64,000 bases of DNA, taken from Salinarimonas rosea DSM 21201 (GTDB lineage: Bacteria; Pseudomonadota; Alphaproteobacteria; Rhizobiales; Beijerinckiaceae). The DNA lies in contig NZ_AUBC01000019.1 of NCBI RefSeq assembly GCF_000429045.1, positions 1 to 64,000 on the forward strand. The letters are read 5' to 3'. The translations under genes and the position numbers were made by a program. This document shows positions 56,427 to 64,000 of this stretch, one piece after another. The notes beneath the pieces were generated by a model. That model was not told the origin of the DNA. It made no database searches and saw only the letters and a list, made by a program, of their open reading frames with translations. Every line of letters begins with the position of its first letter. Position 1 is the first letter of the stretch.

Positions 56427-56879
56427 ATGGTGCTCGACTGGCTCAAGACGAACGTGACGAAGGCCCGCGAGGCGCTGCAGACCGAGGTCGGCCGCTTCAA
56501 GAACCGCGAGTTCATGGAGGCGGTGGTGGCCGGCTGCGCCCTCGTCGCCGCCGCCGACGGGGACATCTCCTCGTCCGAGAAGCAGAAGATGATGAAGTAC
56601 ATCGAGAACTCGGACGAGCTGAAGGTCTTCAAGCTCGAGGAGGTGATCGCCTTCTTCAAGAAGATCACCGAGAAGTTCGAGTTCGATGCCGAGATCGGCC
56701 GGGCCGAGGCGCTCAAGCACGTCGGCAAGCTGCGCGACAAGCCGGACGCGGCCCGCGTCATGGTGCGCGTGTGCATCGCCATCGGCGCCTCCGACGGCGA
56801 CTTCGACGACAAGGAGAAGGCCGTCGTTCGCACGATCTGCCGCGAGCTCTCCCTCGACCCCGCCGATTTCGATCTCTGA
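56427..56879 (+). CDS. terB: TerB family protein
   Basis: Product of 150 residues, all helical. The TerB domain shows EFMEAVVAGCALVAAADGDISSSEKQKMMKYIE and the second half-repeat MVRVCIAIGASDGDFDDKEKAVVRTICRELSLDPADF; the two xDGxxxxxEK segments are the metal-binding hallmarks. TerB proteins form oligomeric complexes with TerD-fold proteins at the membrane. AGGACCAGGACC precedes ATG 56427. Gap to the previous gene is 116 bp. Confidence 0.94.
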   Translation: MVLDWLKTNVTKAREALQTEVGRFKNREFMEAVVAGCALVAAADGDISSSEKQKMMKYIENSDELKVFKLEEVIAFFKKITEKFEFDAEIGRAEALKHVGKLRDKPDAARVMVRVCIAIGASDGDFDDKEKAVVRTICRELSLDPADFDL

Positions 56880-56993
56880 TCCGGCACGCGCGGGCAACGC
56901 TCCCGTCGTCCCCGGCGCGCGCCGGGGACGACGGGTCGTGGCCTTCCCCTGCCCTCTCCCCAATCGTACCACCTTCGGAGCCCCGCGTACCCC

Positions 56994-57977
56994 ATGAACG
57001 AGCTCGGCGACTACCAACTGACCGTCCTGGCCTTCGGTGCCATTGCGTTCGGTCTCTTCCTCCTGATCAAGGGAGGCGACTGGACGGTCGATGCCGCCGC
57101 CTTCATCGCGGAGCGCGCGGGGCTCTCGAAGCTCTTCATCGGGGCGACGATCGTCGCCTTCGGCACCTCGGCGCCCGAGCTGTTCACCTCGGTGAACGCC
57201 AACCTGACGGGCTTCCCGGGCATCTCGCTCGGCAACATCGTCGGGTCGAACATCGCCAACATCCTGCTCATCATCGGCGCCACGGCCGTGGTCTTCACGC
57301 TCCAGGGCAAGCCGCGGGAGCTGTTCCGCGACATGGCGATGATGCTCGTCGCCACCGTCATCCTCGTCGCGCTGATGCTCTACGGCATCGTGCCGCGCTG
57401 GGCGGGCTTCGGCATGTTCGCGCTGCTCGCCGCCTTCATCGCCTACCAGTACTGGAAGGACACGGGCATCGCGGACGACGACGTCCACGACGAGGACGCC
57501 GACGAGAAGGGCATCGACACGCCGCTCAAGGGGCTCGGCTTCCTGCTCGCGGGCCTCGCCGCGCTGGTGGTCGGCTCCGAGATGCTGGTGCAGGGGGCGG
57601 TGGCCGCCGGCAACGCGCTCGGCGTGCCCGAGGCGGTGATCGGCCTGACGGTGATCGCCGTCGGCACCTCTCTGCCGGAGCTCTCGACCTGCCTGGCCGC
57701 GGCCCTGAAGCGCCAGACCAACATGATCATCGGCAACATCGTCGGCTCTAACCTGTTCAACATCCTCTCGATCGTCGGCATCACGGCGATGATCAAGCCG
57801 CTCGTCGTCGACGCGACGCTGGTGGACATCGACATGTGGGTGATGGCCGGCGCGACGGCCGCCTTCGCGGCCTGGATGCTCACGGTCTCGCGCATCGGGC
57901 GCGGCATGGGCATCGCGATGCTCGCAGCCTATGCGGGCTTCATTCTCTTCGCCTATCAGGACCTGCTTTTCGCCTGA
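56994..57977 (+). CDS. calcium/sodium antiporter (CaCA, YrbG type)
   Basis: Product of 327 residues with ten hydrophobic segments. The two alpha repeats are plain: [39 protein letters not shown] near 57 and [40 protein letters not shown] near 220, joined by an acidic cytoplasmic loop ([13 protein letters not shown]). It exchanges cations, probably Ca2+ for Na+ or H+. It stands between terB and a second terD, where a TerC gene would often be; because TerD domains bind calcium, this suggests a calcium-linked Ter system. Confidence 0.93.
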   Translation: MNELGDYQLTVLAFGAIAFGLFLLIKGGDWTVDAAAFIAERAGLSKLFIGATIVAFGTSAPELFTSVNANLTGFPGISLGNIVGSNIANILLIIGATAVVFTLQGKPRELFRDMAMMLVATVILVALMLYGIVPRWAGFGMFALLAAFIAYQYWKDTGIADDDVHDEDADEKGIDTPLKGLGFLLAGLAALVVGSEMLVQGAVAAGNALGVPEAVIGLTVIAVGTSLPELSTCLAAALKRQTNMIIGNIVGSNLFNILSIVGITAMIKPLVVDATLVDIDMWVMAGATAAFAAWMLTVSRIGRGMGIAMLAAYAGFILFAYQDLLFA

Positions 57978-58039
57978 CGGGCATGCGACTTCACGAGGCG
58001 GCCGGCGGATCGCCGGCCGCGCAACAAGAGGAGACGATC

Positions 58040-58618
58040 ATGGGTGTTTCTCTCTCGAAGGGCGGCAACGTATCCCTTTCCAAGGAGGCTCCCGGCCTGA
58101 CGAACGTCATCGTCGGCCTCGGCTGGGATCCGCGTGCGACCGACGGCGCAGAGTTCGACCTCGACGCGAGCATCTTCCTGGTGAAGGACGACGGCAAGGT
58201 CCGCTCCGACCAGGATTTCATCTTCTACAACAACAAGATCGGCGGCGACGGCTCCGTCGAGCACACCGGCGACAACCGCTCCGGCGAGGGCGAGGGCGAC
58301 GACGAGCAGGTCAAGGTCGACCTCTCCAAGCTCCCCGCCGAAGTCAAGAAGCTCGTCTTCTGCGTCACGATCCACGAGGGCGAGAGCCGCAAGCAGAGCT
58401 TCGGCCAGGTCTCGAACGCCTTCATCCGCGTGATGAACGCCGCCGGCGGCGCCGAGATCGCCCGCTACGACCTCTCGGAGGACGCCTCCGTCGAGACGGC
58501 GATGATCTTCGGCGAGGTCTACCGCCACGGTGACGAGTGGAAGTTCAAGGCCGTCGGCCAGGGCTTCGCCGGCGGGCTGGGCCCGCTCGCCAAGCACCAC
58601 GGCGTCAACGTGGGCTGA
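58040..58618 (+). CDS. terD: TerD family protein 2 (classical TerD)
   Basis: Product of 192 residues, the length of E. coli TerD. All calcium-site motifs are intact: [69 protein letters not shown], then [53 protein letters not shown] lies upstream of ATG 58040. It closes the Ter run and is followed by a strong hairpin. Confidence 0.96.
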   Translation: MGVSLSKGGNVSLSKEAPGLTNVIVGLGWDPRATDGAEFDLDASIFLVKDDGKVRSDQDFIFYNNKIGGDGSVEHTGDNRSGEGEGDDEQVKVDLSKLPAEVKKLVFCVTIHEGESRKQSFGQVSNAFIRVMNAAGGAEIARYDLSEDASVETAMIFGEVYRHGDEWKFKAVGQGFAGGLGPLAKHHGVNVG

Positions 58619-58648
58619 GCCCCCTCCCCGCGTATCGACGCGATCCGA

Positions 58649-58681
58649 GAAGGCCCGTCGCGCCACGCGCGGCGGGCCTTC
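58649..58681. terminator. hairpin between convergent terD and NlpC genes
   Basis: GAAGGCCCG (58649-58657) pairs with CGGGCCTTC (58673-58681), with a further TCGCG/CGCG stem inside. No T run follows on the plus strand, so it may act as a two-way hairpin for the convergent genes rather than as a classical terminator. Confidence 0.55.
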
Positions 58682-58686
58682 GCGCG

Positions 58687-59535
58687 TCAGGGGAGCCGCA
58701 CGATCCGCGTCACCGGGCCGAAGCTCTTCTCCAGGATGCGGGCGCGGGCCTGCGCCAGCGGCTCGCTCGCGACCGCCATGTGCCAGCCGTTGGCGTGGAG
58801 CAGGGTCGCCTCGTCGCGCATGATGCCAACGTGGCCCTTCCAGAAGACGAGGTCGCCGCGGCGGAGCGGCGCGCCTTCGGGCACGGCCTCGCCGAGCGCC
58901 GCCTCCTGCATGTCCGTGTCGCGCGGGCAGGCGCGCCCGGCGGCATGGAGCGCCGCGCGCACCAGGCCCGAGCAGTCGAGCCCCAGGCTCGAGACGCCGC
59001 CCCAGAGATAGGGCGTGTGCAGGAAGCGCTCCGCCACGGCCACGAAGTCGGCCTCGGGCGCCGCGTCGCGGGCGGCGAGGTGGGGCATGTGGAGCCAGCC
59101 GGCGCCCGGCGCGTGGGCGAAGTCGCCGCGGGTCTCGACGATCGCCACCTCGGCGCCGAGGCTCAGCCAGCCTGCGATCGGCAGCTTCATCGACGGGCCG
59201 GGATAGAGGAAGGTGCGCAGCGCCGCCACGCGGTGCGTGGGGGCGGGCTCCGCCTCGCCCAGCGCATCCGCGGAGAGCCAGCCGACATAGCCGTCTCGCG
59301 CGAGGCGGACGAAGGCGAAGCCTTCCTCGTCGACGTCGAGCACGTCCACCGCCTCGCCCATCAGCGCCTGCGTGTCGATGCCCGCGTCGAGCCGCGGCTG
59401 CGGCCGCAGGTCGACGAGCGGCGCGCGCACGCGCTTGGGGGTCGGCGCGGCGTAGCGCGCGGCCGGGACGATGCCCTCGAGGGCGGCGTCGGCGAGGTCC
59501 GGGCGGGCGAGGGTGAGGCGGCGGTCGGGGGTCAT
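58687..59535 (-). CDS. NlpC/P60 family cell-wall peptidase with SH3 domains
   Basis: Product of 282 residues without a signal peptide. Residues 45-145 look like two SH3b-type modules (VDVLDVDEEGFAFVRLARDGYVGWL; EVAIVETRGDFAHAPGAGWLHMPHL). The C-terminal NlpC/P60 domain has catalytic Cys in LGLDCSGLVRAAL near 197, His in WKGHVGIMRD near 242 and a polar third residue in LLHANGWHMAV. It resembles the cytoplasmic or periplasmic peptide-recycling enzymes (dipeptidyl-peptidase VI-like) common in alphaproteobacteria, cutting gamma-D-Glu-diamino acid bonds. Confidence 0.92.
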   Translation of the reverse strand: MTPDRRLTLARPDLADAALEGIVPAARYAAPTPKRVRAPLVDLRPQPRLDAGIDTQALMGEAVDVLDVDEEGFAFVRLARDGYVGWLSADALGEAEPAPTHRVAALRTFLYPGPSMKLPIAGWLSLGAEVAIVETRGDFAHAPGAGWLHMPHLAARDAAPEADFVAVAERFLHTPYLWGGVSSLGLDCSGLVRAALHAAGRACPRDTDMQEAALGEAVPEGAPLRRGDLVFWKGHVGIMRDEATLLHANGWHMAVASEPLAQARARILEKSFGPVTRIVRLP

Positions 59536-59562
59536 GCGCTGTCCGGGAGATGCGGGTCGAAT

Positions 59563-59727
59563 GTCCTTCCCTGTAGGGGAAGGTGGATCGGCGCGCAGCG
59601 CCGAGACGGATGGGGCACGCTGCGAGGCGTGTACGGCGCAGCCGAAGCGACGCGCATCGACGGCAGGCGACGGACCCCGGCCCTAGCCGGCTGCGCCGGC
59701 ATTCCCCTCCCCTACGGGGAGGGACGC
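59563..59727. repeat. family A repeat, inverted pair
   Basis: Left unit: CTTCCCTGTAGGGGAAG, GTGGATCGGCGC, GAGACGGATGGGGC. Right end: CCCCTCCCCTACGGGGAGGG, ending beside the stop of the ABC ATPase gene, where it could serve as terminator. The element resembles the one at 19531-19735. Confidence 0.75.
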
Positions 59728-59728
59728 G

Positions 59729-61255
59729 TCAGGCGGCGACGCCCGCCATCAGCAGGCCGAGCTCCCCTTCGTTCGTCTCCTCGGGCCGCCGCTCGCCGGT
59801 GATGATGCCGCCGCACATGGCCAGGATGCGGTCGGAAAGGCTCATGATCTCGTCGAGCTCGACCGAGACGAGCAGGATCGCAACGCCCTCGTCGCGCAGC
59901 GCGATCAGGCGCTTGTGGATGAACTCGATGGCGCCGATGTCGACGCCGCGCGTCGGCTGGCCGACGAGCAGGACCTTGGGGCCGCGCTCGATCTCGCGGG
60001 CGAGGACGAGCTTCTGCTGGTTGCCGCCGGAGAAGCTCGCGGTCCTGAGCCGCGGCGCCGGCGGACGCACGTCGTAGAGCTCCATCTTGCGCTGCGCGTC
60101 GGCGATCATCCGCCCCTGGCTCAGCATCGGCCCGGTGCCGTAGGCGGGGTCGTCCGTGAAGCCCAGCGCCGCGCTCTCCCAGGCCTCGAAGGACGGCACG
60201 AGGCCCATGCGGATGCGGTCCTCCGGCACGTGGAGGAGGCCCATCTGCCGCAGGCGGTGCGGGTCGCGCTCCCCGGCCTCGAGCACGCGCCCGCGCACCG
60301 CGATCGTGCCGGCAGCGATCGGCCGCATGCCTGCGATCGCCTCGAGCAGCTCGCTCTGGCCGTTGCCGGCGACGCCGGCGATGCCGACGATCTCGCCGGC
60401 TCGCACGTCGAAGGAGACATCGATCACGCGCATGACGCCGAGCGTGTCGGCGACCGAGAGGTTGCGCACCGACAGCATCGGCTCGCCGGGATGATGCGCG
60501 CCCTTCTCGACGTGGAGGAGCACGTGGCGGCCGACCATCAGGTCCGCGAGCTGCGCCGGCGAGGTCTCGGCGGTGCGGACCGTCGCCACCATCTCGCCCC
60601 GGCGCATCACCGAGACGCTGTCGGTCGCGGCCATGATCTCGTGCAGCTTGTGCGTGATCAGCACGATCGTGACGCCGCGGGACTTCAGCGTCCGCAGCAG
60701 CTCGAACAGGCCCTGCGCCTCGTGCGGGGTGAGCACGGCGGTCGGCTCGTCGAGGATCAGGATCTCGGCGCCCCGGTAGAGCGCCTTGATGATCTCGACG
60801 CGCTGCTGGAGACCCACGGAGAGGTCCCCCACCAGCGCGTCGGGATCGATGGTCAGCCCGTAGTCGGCGTCGAAGCGTGCGAGCTCCTTGCGCACCTTCG
60901 CCTCGCCGCCCGCGAGCAGCTGCCCGCCCTCCGCGCCGAGCATGACGTTCTCGACGACGGTGAGCGTGTCCACGAGCATGAAATGCTGGTGGACCATGCC
61001 GATGCCCGCCGCGATCGCGTCCGCCGAGGAGCGGATGCGCAGCCGCTGCCCCTTGACCCTGACCTCCCCCGTATCGGCCTCGTAGAAGCCGTAGAGGATC
61101 GACATCAGGGTGGACTTGCCGGCACCGTTCTCGCCCACGATTCCGTGGATCGTGCCGGCCTCGACCCGGAGGTTCACGTCCTTGTTGGCGTGGACCGGGC
61201 CGAAGCTCTTGTTGACGCCGACGAGCTCGATGGCGGGGGGCGACGCGGAGGACAT
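59729..61255 (-). CDS. ABC transporter ATPase, BMP/nucleoside type, two ABC domains
   Basis: Product of 508 residues. First ABC half: Walker A GENGAGKSTL near 42, signature LSVGLQQRVEI near 143, Walker B ILILDEPTAVLTP near 165. Second half: degenerate Walker A GVAGNGQSELLEAI near 297, signature FSGGNQQKLVLARE near 413 and a Walker-B-like VLLVGQPTRGVD in which the catalytic Glu is replaced. This asymmetric pattern is normal for sugar- and nucleoside-type (RbsA, YufO/NupA) ATPases. It follows the BMP gene by 37 bp. The two permease genes usually found next are absent. Confidence 0.94.
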   Translation of the reverse strand: MSSASPPAIELVGVNKSFGPVHANKDVNLRVEAGTIHGIVGENGAGKSTLMSILYGFYEADTGEVRVKGQRLRIRSSADAIAAGIGMVHQHFMLVDTLTVVENVMLGAEGGQLLAGGEAKVRKELARFDADYGLTIDPDALVGDLSVGLQQRVEIIKALYRGAEILILDEPTAVLTPHEAQGLFELLRTLKSRGVTIVLITHKLHEIMAATDSVSVMRRGEMVATVRTAETSPAQLADLMVGRHVLLHVEKGAHHPGEPMLSVRNLSVADTLGVMRVIDVSFDVRAGEIVGIAGVAGNGQSELLEAIAGMRPIAAGTIAVRGRVLEAGERDPHRLRQMGLLHVPEDRIRMGLVPSFEAWESAALGFTDDPAYGTGPMLSQGRMIADAQRKMELYDVRPPAPRLRTASFSGGNQQKLVLAREIERGPKVLLVGQPTRGVDIGAIEFIHKRLIALRDEGVAILLVSVELDEIMSLSDRILAMCGGIITGERRPEETNEGELGLLMAGVAA

Positions 61256-61292
61256 GGACGGGCTGGCCCTTACGCTCGTGCGTGCGTGACGA

Positions 61293-62309
61293 TCACATCG
61301 ACACGGCGGGGCAGGACGAGTCCGTCATGTAGTCGTGCACATCGATCTCGCCGGCGATGATCTGCCGCTCCGCCTCGGCGACCGCGTCCTTCATCTCTTG
61401 CGTGATCAGGTTCTCGTTGTTCTCGTCGAGCGCCCAGCCGACGCCGCCCTCGGCGAGGCCCAGCACCTGCACGCCCGGCTCGAACTCGCCCGCCCGCGAG
61501 GCGGTGAAGAGCTGGTAGGTGGCGTTGTCGACGCGCTTGAGCATCGAGGTGAGCACCGAGCCCGGATGCAGCATGTTCTGGTTCGAATCGACGCCGATGC
61601 CGAGCTTGCCGGCGTCCGCCGCCGCGCGCAGCACGCCGATGCCGGTGCCACCGGCCGCATGGTAGATCACGTCCGCGCCCTGCTCGATCTGCGAGCGGGT
61701 GAGCTCGCCGCCGCGGACGGGATCGTTCCAGGCCGCGCCGGTCGTGCCGGTCATGTTGACCAGGACCTCGGCATCGGGCGCCACGGCCTTGACGCCCTGG
61801 GCGTAGCCGCAGGCGAACTTGCGGATGAGCGGGATGTCCATGCCGCCGACGAAGCCGACCGTGTCGGACTCCGAGGCCATCGCGGCGAGCATGCCGACGA
61901 GGTAGGAGCCCTCGTGCTCCTTGAAGACGTAGGAGGCGACGTTCGGCAGGTCGACGACGGAGTCGATGATCGCGAAGTCGGTCTCCGGGAACTCGGCGGC
62001 GACGCGCTCGAGCGCGGACTGCTGCGAGAAGCCCACCGCCAGGATCGGCTCGAAGCCCTGCTCGGCGAAGCGGCGCATGGCCTGCTCGCGCTGGGCGTCG
62101 TTCTGGGGCTCGAACTCGCGGAAGTCGATGCCGGTCTCCTCCTCGAAGCGCGTGGCCCCGTTGAAGACGCCCTCGTTGAACGAACGGTCGAACTTGCCGC
62201 CCAGGTCGTAGATGATGGCCGGGCGCACGTCCTCCTGCGCCGCGGCCGGGCCGAAGGCGGCGAGCGTGAGCGCGGTCGCGCCCAGGAGGGCGGTGATCGT
62301 CTTCTTCAT
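61293..62309 (-). CDS. BMP family ABC transporter substrate-binding protein
   Basis: Product of 338 residues. A signal peptide (KKTITALLGATALTLAAFGPAAAQ) is cleaved before EDVRPA, and no lipobox Cys is seen. The BMP/Med fold shows YDLGGKFDRSFNEGVFNGATRF, VGFSQQSALERVAAEFPETDFAIIDS, VGFVGGMDIPLIRKFACGY and DVIYHAAGGTGIGVLRAAADAGKLGIGVDSNQN, in which Phe/Trp and Asp residues line a purine nucleoside pocket in relatives. ATG 62309 has GAGGGG ten bases upstream. Probably takes up nucleosides or purines. Confidence 0.94.
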   Translation of the reverse strand: MKKTITALLGATALTLAAFGPAAAQEDVRPAIIYDLGGKFDRSFNEGVFNGATRFEEETGIDFREFEPQNDAQREQAMRRFAEQGFEPILAVGFSQQSALERVAAEFPETDFAIIDSVVDLPNVASYVFKEHEGSYLVGMLAAMASESDTVGFVGGMDIPLIRKFACGYAQGVKAVAPDAEVLVNMTGTTGAAWNDPVRGGELTRSQIEQGADVIYHAAGGTGIGVLRAAADAGKLGIGVDSNQNMLHPGSVLTSMLKRVDNATYQLFTASRAGEFEPGVQVLGLAEGGVGWALDENNENLITQEMKDAVAEAERQIIAGEIDVHDYMTDSSCPAVSM

Positions 62310-62416
62310 GTGAGCGAACCCCTCTTGCGGAGCGGAGGCGATGCCCCCGTTGAGCGCCAAAGTGGCACGGGCTTTCGCGCACAGTAAAGCCCGTTCGCGT
62401 CGCACCGCCGCGATAT

Positions 62417-62662
62417 TCACGGCCGACGCGTGGACCCGCCGCGTCGCACCGCGGCGGCGCGGAGGTGGACGTCCGCGAGCGCACGGCGCGCGGCCGCGAT
62501 CCGTCGGTCGGCGAGCTCCCCCGAGAGCGCCCGTACGGCGGCGAGCGCCGACTCGATTCTGGCTGCCGCGTCCCCCTCCCGGTGCCTGCCCGACGTCTCC
62601 TGCATCCGTCTGCTCCCCGCGCTCGCGCGCGCCACGTCCATGATGATTGCGCGGCGCGTCAT
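62417..62662 (-). CDS. possible small Arg/Ala-rich protein
   Basis: Product of 81 residues from ATG 62662, preceded by AAAGGG at six bases. The sequence is helical and basic (EGDAAARIESALAAVRALSGELADRRIAAARRALADVHLRAAAVRRGG). Arg- and Ala-rich frames are common by chance in this DNA, so the ribosome binding site is the main support. Confidence 0.3.
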   Translation of the reverse strand: MTRRAIIMDVARASAGSRRMQETSGRHREGDAAARIESALAAVRALSGELADRRIAAARRALADVHLRAAAVRRGGSTRRP

Positions 62663-62778
62663 CGCCGCCCTTTGCGGCAGGCTCGCGACCCGGATGCGGC
62701 GCGCCGGCGGCACTTCCCCTTCGGAAGCGCTTCACGAGGACGTGTAAAAATTGGGCAACCATGCTGTCCTTTTCATCT

Positions 62779-62806
62779 TGGATTTTGCACTGCACGCGCC
62801 TATCTT
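62779..62806 (+). promoter_or_regulatory. candidate promoter of the small RNA
   Basis: TTGGAT (62779-62784) and TATCTT (62801-62806) are separated by 16 bases in a locally AT-rich stretch; the start point would be near 62812. Confidence 0.4.
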
Positions 62807-62811
62807 CCGAT

Positions 62812-62903
62812 CGTGGACGATGCGATCCGTCGCCCGGCCACATGCCCTCCTTGGGCGTTTCCTCCCTAGACTTCAGGCCGCCGTACCCCGGCGGCTTTTT
62901 TTT
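62812..62903 (+). ncRNA. probable small regulatory RNA (suhB/alpha-r8 MmgR-like)
   Basis: About 92 bases from the predicted start point to the end of the T run. It has no coding frame worth naming, contains two anti-Shine-Dalgarno stretches (CCCTCCTT at 62845-62852 and TTTCCTCCCT at 62858-62867) and ends in a classical terminator. GGGCGTTTCCTCCCTAGACTTC followed by a GC stem is, from memory, the mark of the alphaproteobacterial suhB/alpha-r8 family that includes MmgR of Sinorhizobium. No plus-strand gene lies upstream that could use this terminator. Confidence 0.55.
62877..62903 (+). terminator. Rho-independent terminator of the small RNA
   Basis: GCCGCC (62877-62882), loop GTACCCC, GGCGGC (62890-62895), followed by eight T (62896-62903). 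The T run is on the plus strand only. Confidence 0.85.
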
Positions 62904-63154
62904 GCGTGGCGGCGCCACGAGGGGTCGAACAATCGCCACGTGCCGTCGCTCGGTTGCCGAGACGCGGACCGCGCCGGCGGACGGCGGCGCCTGCCGGACA
63001 CGGCGGCGTGCGGCGGTCGGTCGCCGAGAGCGGGCGGTAAGCCGAGGGAGTGCGCGACCCCGGAGCGCGGGTTAACCGTGCTCGCGATTGAGCATTGCGG
63101 CCGCGGCCGGCAGATGGTGCATCTCACACGCTGGAACGGTGTGAGCGAGCGAGA

Positions 63155-64000
63155 TGGGATCGACAGGCGATATCCGGCTCTACTGGAGCCTCGGCAAGGC
63201 GGTGGTGTCGCTTCTGCTCGCCCTTCCGCTGCTCCTGGTCTCGGCCCTGATCGATCTCATGGCGGACGGGCCGTTCTGGTCCCATCCGGCGACGCTGCTC
63301 CTGGCGCCGCCGCCGGCGCTCGCGGCCGCGTACCTGCTCGTTCTCGGCCTGTGGGAGCTCTTCGACCGGATGCCGGTGATCACGATCGGGCCGTCCGGCA
63401 TCCGCTCGCGGCCCTGGCTCTCGGCACCGCTCCCGTGGAGCGACGTCGCGAGCGTGGCATCGATCCGCATCGGGCGGCCGTTCCGGCCGAGCCTCCGCGC
63501 GCTCGGCATCCGGCTCCGGCCCGCCGCGCGCGCCGGTGTTGCCGGGCGCTACGCTCCCGCTCCCGGCTGGCGCGACGCGTTGCAATACGACATCTACCTT
63601 CCCGTCGAGCGGCTCGGACTCGCTCCGGATCGCGTGGTCGAGGCGATCGAGGCGTTCGCCCCCGGCATCGTCGAGCCGGACGACGCGCGGGAGCGCCGCG
63701 CCTACGGCTACGGGTTCGGCAAGACCCTCGGTCTGGCGCTCCTCACGGCACCGATCGTCGCCCTCTTCGCGTCCTTGGGCGCGTACGGATGGGCGATGGA
63801 GCCGCCGCCGAGTCGCGAAGGCCCCATCTTGGCCGCAGTGCTCGTTCTCTTCGCCGCCGGCATGGTCCTCACGGTGATCTGGCGCTTCGCCTCCTCGAGG
63901 CCCATCGTCGTTCTCGCCCCCGAGGGCCTGCTCTACACGCACTACATGAAGTGCCCGCTGCCCTGGACCGAGATCGCGAGGATCGAGCGCGACACCCGCA
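63155..64000 (+). CDS. uncharacterised membrane protein, cut by the window edge
   Basis: At least 282 residues, no stop before the edge. Four hydrophobic segments form two pairs (about 14-34 and 45-66; about 186-208 and 222-240). After each pair comes a short strand-rich part with the same pattern: ITIGPSGIRSRPWLSAPLPWSDVASV near 76 and VLAPEGLLYTHYMKCPLPWTEIARIE near 255. This internal duplication of a membrane pair plus a PLPW(S/T)(D/E) module resembles bacterial PH-like/STM3941-type proteins. ATG 63155 is set by an in-frame TGA at 63143-63145. Confidence 0.7.

Larger units (their letters stand above)
62310..63154. other. 845-base intergenic region between BMP and the right-edge gene
   Basis: Contains a possible small minus-strand gene (62417-62662), a probable plus-strand small RNA with promoter and terminator (62779-62903) and a GC-rich stretch (62905-63120) in which I see nothing. 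A hairpin at 63124-63146 lies just before the final gene. Confidence 0.6.

Noticed and set aside
62740-62905. 6S RNA
   Set aside because: No 5' strand able to pair with the 3' GGGCGTTTCCTCCC part was found, so the long rod of 6S RNA cannot form.
62820-62939. Leader or upstream extension of the BMP gene on the minus strand
   Set aside because: The frame stays open and AAGGAGGGCATG looks like a start, but the run of T after the hairpin is on the plus strand and the peptide has no homology; the BMP signal peptide start at 62309 is unambiguous.

Overview
The window is high-GC DNA with dense, often overlapping genes, typical of an alphaproteobacterium of the Hyphomicrobiales (Rhizobiales). The pcm-tolC-popZ-valS block, the hpn and crt genes with a squalene route to pigments, LexA-poor intergenic DNA and the many short palindromic repeats suggest a Methylobacteriaceae or Salinarimonadaceae-type organism; this placement is inference. 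No insertion sequence, CRISPR array, rRNA operon or prophage is visible. One tRNA (Cys) and one probable small RNA are present.

Layout. 0-3 kb: an arsenic-type flavoprotein with a cysteine-rich tail, translationally coupled to an MFS exporter, preceded by what may be the broken end of an ArsR regulator. 2.9-5.2 kb: a PAS-GGDEF-EAL enzyme. 5.3-11.3 kb: housekeeping block valS, popZ, tolC, pcm (all minus). 11.5-15.2 kb: poorly characterised genes (a 512-residue orphan protein, a membrane protein, and an overlapping gene pair of lower GC beside tRNA-Cys). 15.5-25 kb: a complete homogentisate pathway (hppD, maiA, a MarR regulator, hmgA, a fumarylacetoacetase) with a divergent operator, an orphan TRAP binding protein, a metallo-beta-lactamase-fold protein, and a flavin hydroxylase plus small DUF2783 protein that may make homogentisate from a second aromatic. 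25-36.6 kb: a sugar-acid dehydratase, LysE exporter, a sulfide:quinone-reductase-like enzyme with a striking pair of palindromes upstream, a lone molybdenum hydroxylase large subunit, a rhodanese, a PilZ protein, an MFS transporter and two coupled alpha/beta hydrolases.

36.9-47.9 kb holds the most coherent system: a minus-strand run of two CrtI/CrtN-type desaturases, a DUF2141 protein, an acyltransferase, a glycosyltransferase, a single polypeptide that fuses HpnC to HpnD, hpnE and ispH. Read together these would make squalene by the hydroxysqualene route and turn it into a glycosylated, acylated C30 carotenoid. Most junctions are ATGA or GTGA overlaps.

48-54 kb: guaC and alaS diverge; after alaS a small DUF559 endonuclease-fold gene sits inside a tandem array of a 174-bp palindromic repeat. 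53-58.6 kb: a Ter-type stress system (ATP-grasp protein diverging from terD, a two-domain TerD protein, terB, a calcium/sodium exchanger and a second terD). 58.7-62.3 kb: an NlpC/P60 peptidase and a BMP-type ABC transporter lacking permease genes. 62.3-64 kb: a probable small RNA with terminator, and a membrane protein running off the right edge.

A second family of dispersed palindromic repeats occupies at least seven intergenic gaps.
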